From Roseburia sp. (GTDB lineage Bacteria > Bacillota > Clostridia > Lachnospirales > Lachnospiraceae), in the NCBI GenBank assembly GCA_023662875.1, contig JAMPIG010000014.1, positions 1 through 51,614 of the forward strand: a stretch of 51,614 nt of DNA. The letters run 5' to 3'. Position numbers and translations under genes: made by a program. Positions 48,594 through 51,614 of the stretch are shown here, piece by piece; positions within the stretch are counted from its first letter, which is position 1; the number at the start of each line of letters is the position of its first letter. The notes beneath the pieces were generated by a model, which ran no database searches, had not been told where the DNA came from, and saw only the letters and a list, made by a program, of their open reading frames with translations.

Positions 48594-50609
48594 ATGGAGC
48601 AGACAGATTACAGGGAAGAATACGAGAGAGAACACCTGAAATGCGCGGAGCTGGCGGGACGTGTCGCCGATTTGGAGGCGAAAAACGAGGAGCTGGAGTG
48701 GAAGCTGAACCGCATTAAAAAGAATCCGCTCTGGAAAGCGAGTAAACCGGCGCGGAATGCGCTTCACTGGGTGATCCGGCAGCGTGACAGGCTGAAAAAC
48801 TGCGGCGGCCCGAGGGGCGTGCTTCGCAAGCTGGATTACAAAAAGCGGGAAAGGGAGGCTATGAAGCAGTTCGGGACGGAAAGCTTCCCGGACGAGGCGC
48901 AGGCGGCCCGAGAGCGGGAGACCGTGTTCCCAAGGATGGTAAAGATCAGTATCCTTGTGCCCCTTTGGAACAATCAGCGGCAGTTTCAGACGGAAATGCT
49001 GGATTCCGTGATGAACCAGACCTATCAGAACTGGGAGCTTTGCCTGGCGGACGGCTCGGACGATGAGCACGCCTATATCGGCGAGATCTGCCGGGAGTAC
49101 GCGCAGAAGGCGGGCGGTCGTGTCGTCTACCGGCGTCTGGCGAAAAACGAAGGGATTTCCGGCAATACCAACGCGTGTCTTGCCATGGCTACAGGGGAGT
49201 ACGTCGGCCTGCTGGATCAGGACGATATTCTGCATCCCAGCGTCCTTTACGAGTATGTAAAGGCGATTAACGAGCAGGGAGCGGATTATTTATACTGCGA
49301 TGAAACCACCTTTAAGGGCGGCGATATCAATCATATGCTGACCATGCATTTTAAGCCGGATTACGCGCCGGATAATCTCCGGGCAAATAATTACATCTGT
49401 CATTTCAGCGTTTTCCGGCGCACCCTGTTGGAGGGGAACGAGCTGTTCCGAACAAAGTATGACGGCAGCCAGGATCATGATATGATCCTGCGGCTTACGG
49501 ACAATGCGGAAAAGATCGTACATGTGCCCAGGCTGATGTACTATTGGAGGAGTCATTCCGGCAGCGTGGCGGCAGGCATTGAGGCGAAGCCCTATGCCAT
49601 TGAAGCGGCCAAGTCGGCGGTGGCGGAGCATCTTCGCAAGCACGGCTTCGAGCATTTTAAGATTGAGAGTACCAGGGCCTTTGAGACGATCTTTCGGATT
49701 CGCTATCAGATTATCGGGACGCCGAAGATCTCCATTGTGATCGCAAACAGGGATCATGCGGCGGATCTGCGCCGCTGCGTCTCCTCGATTCTGGAAAAGT
49801 CAACCTACGACAATTATGAGATTGTCATTGTGGAAAACAACAGCGCCACGAAGGAGATTCGGGATTATTACGGCGAGCTGCTGGGGGAGGAGTACCGGGG
49901 AGCGGAGGAGAGTATACAGCACAGCACGGATAATAAAATAACAATCGTCACTTATAAGGGAGATTTCAATTACTCGGCGGTGAACAATCTGGGAGTGCGA
50001 TATTCTACGGGAGAGTACATTCTGCTTTTAAATAATGACACGGAAGTCATTACCGTAAACTGGCTGGAGGAGCTTCTGATGTATGCCCAGCGGGAGGATG
50101 TGGGAGCGGTTGGTGCCAAGCTGTATTACGAGGACAGAACAATCCAGCACGCTGGCGTGGTGATCGGACTGGGTGCCCACAGGACGGCGGGACATACGCA
50201 TTACAAGCAGCATCGTCAGAATCTGGGATATATGGGAAGGTTGTGCTATGCTCAAAACGTAACAGCTGTTACCGGAGCCTGCCTGATGGTAAAAAAGAGT
50301 CTGTATGAGGCGGTGGGAGGACTGGACGAGGAGTTTGCCGTCGCGCTGAACGACGTGGATTTCTGTCTGAAGCTGCGGGAACGCGGACTTTTGAATATCT
50401 TTACGCCATTCGCGGAGCTTTATCATTACGAGTCCGCCTCCAGAGGCTCGGATATTAATGGGGGAGGAAACGCGGAGCGCTATGACCGGGAGAGCGGAAA
50501 ATTCCGGGAGAAGTGGAAGAAGCAGCTGGAGGCGGGCGACCCGTATTATAACCGCAATTTTTCTCTTGACAGAAGCGATTTTTCGTTGAAGGTGACTGAC
50601 CGGAAATAG
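48594..50609 (+). CDS. Tandem-domain GT2 glycosyltransferase
   Basis: A 671-residue cytoplasmic protein. Residues 1-50 form a heptad-like coiled coil (LAGRVADLEAKNEELEWKL). The first GT2 domain begins at ISILVPLWNNQRQFQTEML (near 120), with LLDQDDILHPSV as the DxD region and YYWRSHSGSV. The second begins at ISIVIANRDHAADLRRCVSSI (near 375), with LLLNNDTEVIT, AVTGACLMVKKSLYE and FAVALNDVDFCLKLRERGL. Two-domain GT2 enzymes of this type polymerise or extend surface glycans such as rhamnans and O-antigens. ATG 48594 follows ACAGGAGAG. It lies between the repeat-rich GT2 and the interrupted MBOAT gene. Sugar specificity is not predictable. Confidence 0.87.
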   Translation: MEQTDYREEYEREHLKCAELAGRVADLEAKNEELEWKLNRIKKNPLWKASKPARNALHWVIRQRDRLKNCGGPRGVLRKLDYKKREREAMKQFGTESFPDEAQAARERETVFPRMVKISILVPLWNNQRQFQTEMLDSVMNQTYQNWELCLADGSDDEHAYIGEICREYAQKAGGRVVYRRLAKNEGISGNTNACLAMATGEYVGLLDQDDILHPSVLYEYVKAINEQGADYLYCDETTFKGGDINHMLTMHFKPDYAPDNLRANNYICHFSVFRRTLLEGNELFRTKYDGSQDHDMILRLTDNAEKIVHVPRLMYYWRSHSGSVAAGIEAKPYAIEAAKSAVAEHLRKHGFEHFKIESTRAFETIFRIRYQIIGTPKISIVIANRDHAADLRRCVSSILEKSTYDNYEIVIVENNSATKEIRDYYGELLGEEYRGAEESIQHSTDNKITIVTYKGDFNYSAVNNLGVRYSTGEYILLLNNDTEVITVNWLEELLMYAQREDVGAVGAKLYYEDRTIQHAGVVIGLGAHRTAGHTHYKQHRQNLGYMGRLCYAQNVTAVTGACLMVKKSLYEAVGGLDEEFAVALNDVDFCLKLRERGLLNIFTPFAELYHYESASRGSDINGGGNAERYDRESGKFREKWKKQLEAGDPYYNRNFSLDRSDFSLKVTDRK

Positions 50610-50618
50610 GAGAGGGCC

Positions 50619-51581
50619 ATGCTTTTTAATTCTTATGTGTTTATTTTATTCTTCCTGCCGCTGGCTCTCCTTCTGTATTATGGCCTGAATCGTTATGCCC
50701 GATATGAGCTGGCTAAGGCTGCGCTGATCCTGATGTCCTTATGGTTTTACGCCTTTTTTCATTGGAGCTATGTTTTTATTTTGCTGGCAAGTATCCTGGT
50801 GAATTACGGCATATCCGTATGGATGTTGAAAAAGGCGGGAAATCATGGTTTTCGCAGGTTTCTGCTGATCGCCGGTATTGTTTTGAATCTGGGAGTGATT
50901 GGCTATTATAAGTATCTGGATTTTATGTTCGGCAGTATTAACGATTTCTTCGGTACGCAGCTTCCGCTTCTCCGTGTTTTGATGCCGCTGGGGATCAGTT
51001 TTTTTACCTTTCAGCAGATTTCCTGGCTGGTAGACTCCTGGCGGGGAGAGATCAGGCCGTGTTCTTTTACGGATTATGCTCTTTTTGTGACCTTTTTTCC
51101 ACAGCTTGTGGCGGGGCCGATTGTAACCGGTCAGGAGATGCTGTCGCAGTTTTCAGATCCGGGGAGAAAGCGGTTCGGCCAGGAGGAAATGGCCAGAGGA
51201 ATTTATCTGTTTTCAGTCGGATTGTTCAAGAAGGTAATTCTGGCGGATACTCTGGGGGCGGGCGTTGATTGGGGATTTGCCGTGCTGACAAGCCTGTCCT
51301 GTGCGGATACCTTGGTGGTCGCGCTATTATATACGCTGCAGCTTTATTTTGATTTCAGCGGCTATTGCGATATGGCCTGCGGCATTGCCGCAATGTTTCA
51401 TATGGATCTGCCCGTCAATTTTAATTCTCCCTATAAAGCGGTATCGGTGGCGGATTTTTGGAAGAGATGGCATATGTCGCTGACCCGGTTCCTTACAAGA
51501 TATATTTATTATCCCCTTGGAGGCAGTCAGCGCGGGAGAATAAGGACATTTTGCAATATTTTACTCAAACTTCGCACTTAA
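50619..51581 (+). pseudogene. MBOAT O-acyltransferase interrupted by an insertion
   Basis: The first 315 or so residues are a normal MBOAT protein: LMPLGISFFTFQQISWLVDSW, FFPQLVAGPIVTG, LQLYFDFSGYCDMACGI, FWKRWHMSLTRFLTRYIYYPLGG with the first active-site His. The next expected block is the second invariant histidine (GLWHG-like), but after FCNILL the frame reads KLRT and stops at 51579-51581. The break falls just after TTAC (51561-51564), where a different sequence with an IS200/IS605-like hairpin begins. The protein should therefore be inactive unless the element leaves. AGGAG precedes ATG 50619. It is the second MBOAT gene in the window; the intact one is at 6645. Confidence 0.85.
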
Positions 51582-51614
51582 ATAAGTGCCTATGTACCTT
51601 AAAAATTTAATAAT
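51565..51614. mobile_element. Left end of an IS200/IS605-like element (partial)
   Basis: Directly after TTAC (51561-51564) in the MBOAT gene, foreign AT-rich sequence starts and holds a 7-bp hairpin, GCACTTA-aa-TAAGTGC (51574-51589). IS200/IS605 elements insert 3' of a short fixed target (TTAC for IS608), make no target duplication, and have hairpins close to each end, so this fits. Only 50 bases are visible, and no transposase is seen. A group II intron is the main alternative. Confidence 0.6.

Noticed and set aside
47526-49235. A 569-codon open frame on the minus strand opposite the GT2 genes
   Set aside because: Its low-complexity Leu/Phe/Ser stretches are the antisense of the 15-base repeats; it is not a protein-like sequence.
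51565-51614. Right-edge insertion considered as the 5' end of a group II intron
   Set aside because: No convincing GUGYG-type start directly at the junction; TTAC plus an immediate subterminal hairpin fits IS200/IS605 better, although 50 bases cannot exclude an intron.

Overview
The window looks like a chromosomal stretch from a Gram-positive anaerobe of the class Clostridia, most likely Lachnospiraceae. The reasons are strong AGGAGG-type ribosome sites, TTGnnn-17-TAnAAT promoters with frequent TGG-type extended -10 elements, a DUF4358 lipoprotein beside an MBOAT acyltransferase, Rpn-family nucleases, GH25 wall enzymes, and moderately high GC. There are no rRNA, tRNA or CRISPR features. Most of the window (about 5.9 kb to the right edge) is a surface-polysaccharide or glycoconjugate locus.

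Layout. (1) 1-5.4 kb: a partial Rpn nuclease (-), a GyrI-like protein (+), and a heterodimeric ABC exporter pair (-) bracketed by two inverted copies of a GC-rich palindromic repeat. (2) 5.9-10.1 kb: a glycan O-acylation unit (DUF4358 lipoprotein, MBOAT, DHHW protein) followed by a HAD phosphatase. (3) 10.1-20 kb: pseB behind a promoter/hairpin repeat array and closed by a terminator; a divergent BlaI / M56 / small secreted protein regulatory unit; a second Rpn gene; a pseC-pseH-GT2 operon with a structured leader; and an SGNH hydrolase on the minus strand. (4) 20.2-30.7 kb: one long operon with a PglK-like flippase, pseF, an SGNH protein, a GT-C glucosyltransferase, a GtrB-like transferase, wecE and membrane proteins, closed by a clear terminator. 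(5) 30.7-39.6 kb: an SGNH-like protein that has lost its catalytic serine, then a tandem 118-bp repeat, a large membrane-anchored GH25 protein, rmlB, rmlA, a second GH25 protein and rmlC. (6) 39.8-51.6 kb: an ABC-dependent polymer export module (wzm, a frameshifted GT-C gene with a G9 tract, wzt, a methyltransferase-kinase resembling the chain terminator WbdD, and two large GT2 proteins) and an MBOAT gene interrupted at the right edge by what looks like the left end of an IS200/IS605 element.

How the genes may work together (inference). RmlA/RmlB make dTDP-4-keto-6-deoxyglucose, which WecE aminates to dTDP-Fuc4N or which RmlC passes towards rhamnose; no rmlD is present. PseB, PseC, a PseH-like GNAT and PseF point to a pseudaminic-acid-type sugar, but no PseG or PseI is present. 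The tandem GT2 enzymes would build a chain that the methyltransferase-kinase caps and Wzm/Wzt exports. GtrB-like and GT-C enzymes, PglK, MBOAT, DHHW and SGNH proteins would decorate glycans at or outside the membrane. The GH25 proteins may trim peptidoglycan where the polymer is attached.

The most unusual features are a mosaic repeat family that carries its own extended -10 promoters and hairpins upstream of glycan genes, a possible phase-variable poly-G tract, and a WbdD-like cap enzyme in a probable Gram-positive ABC export locus.
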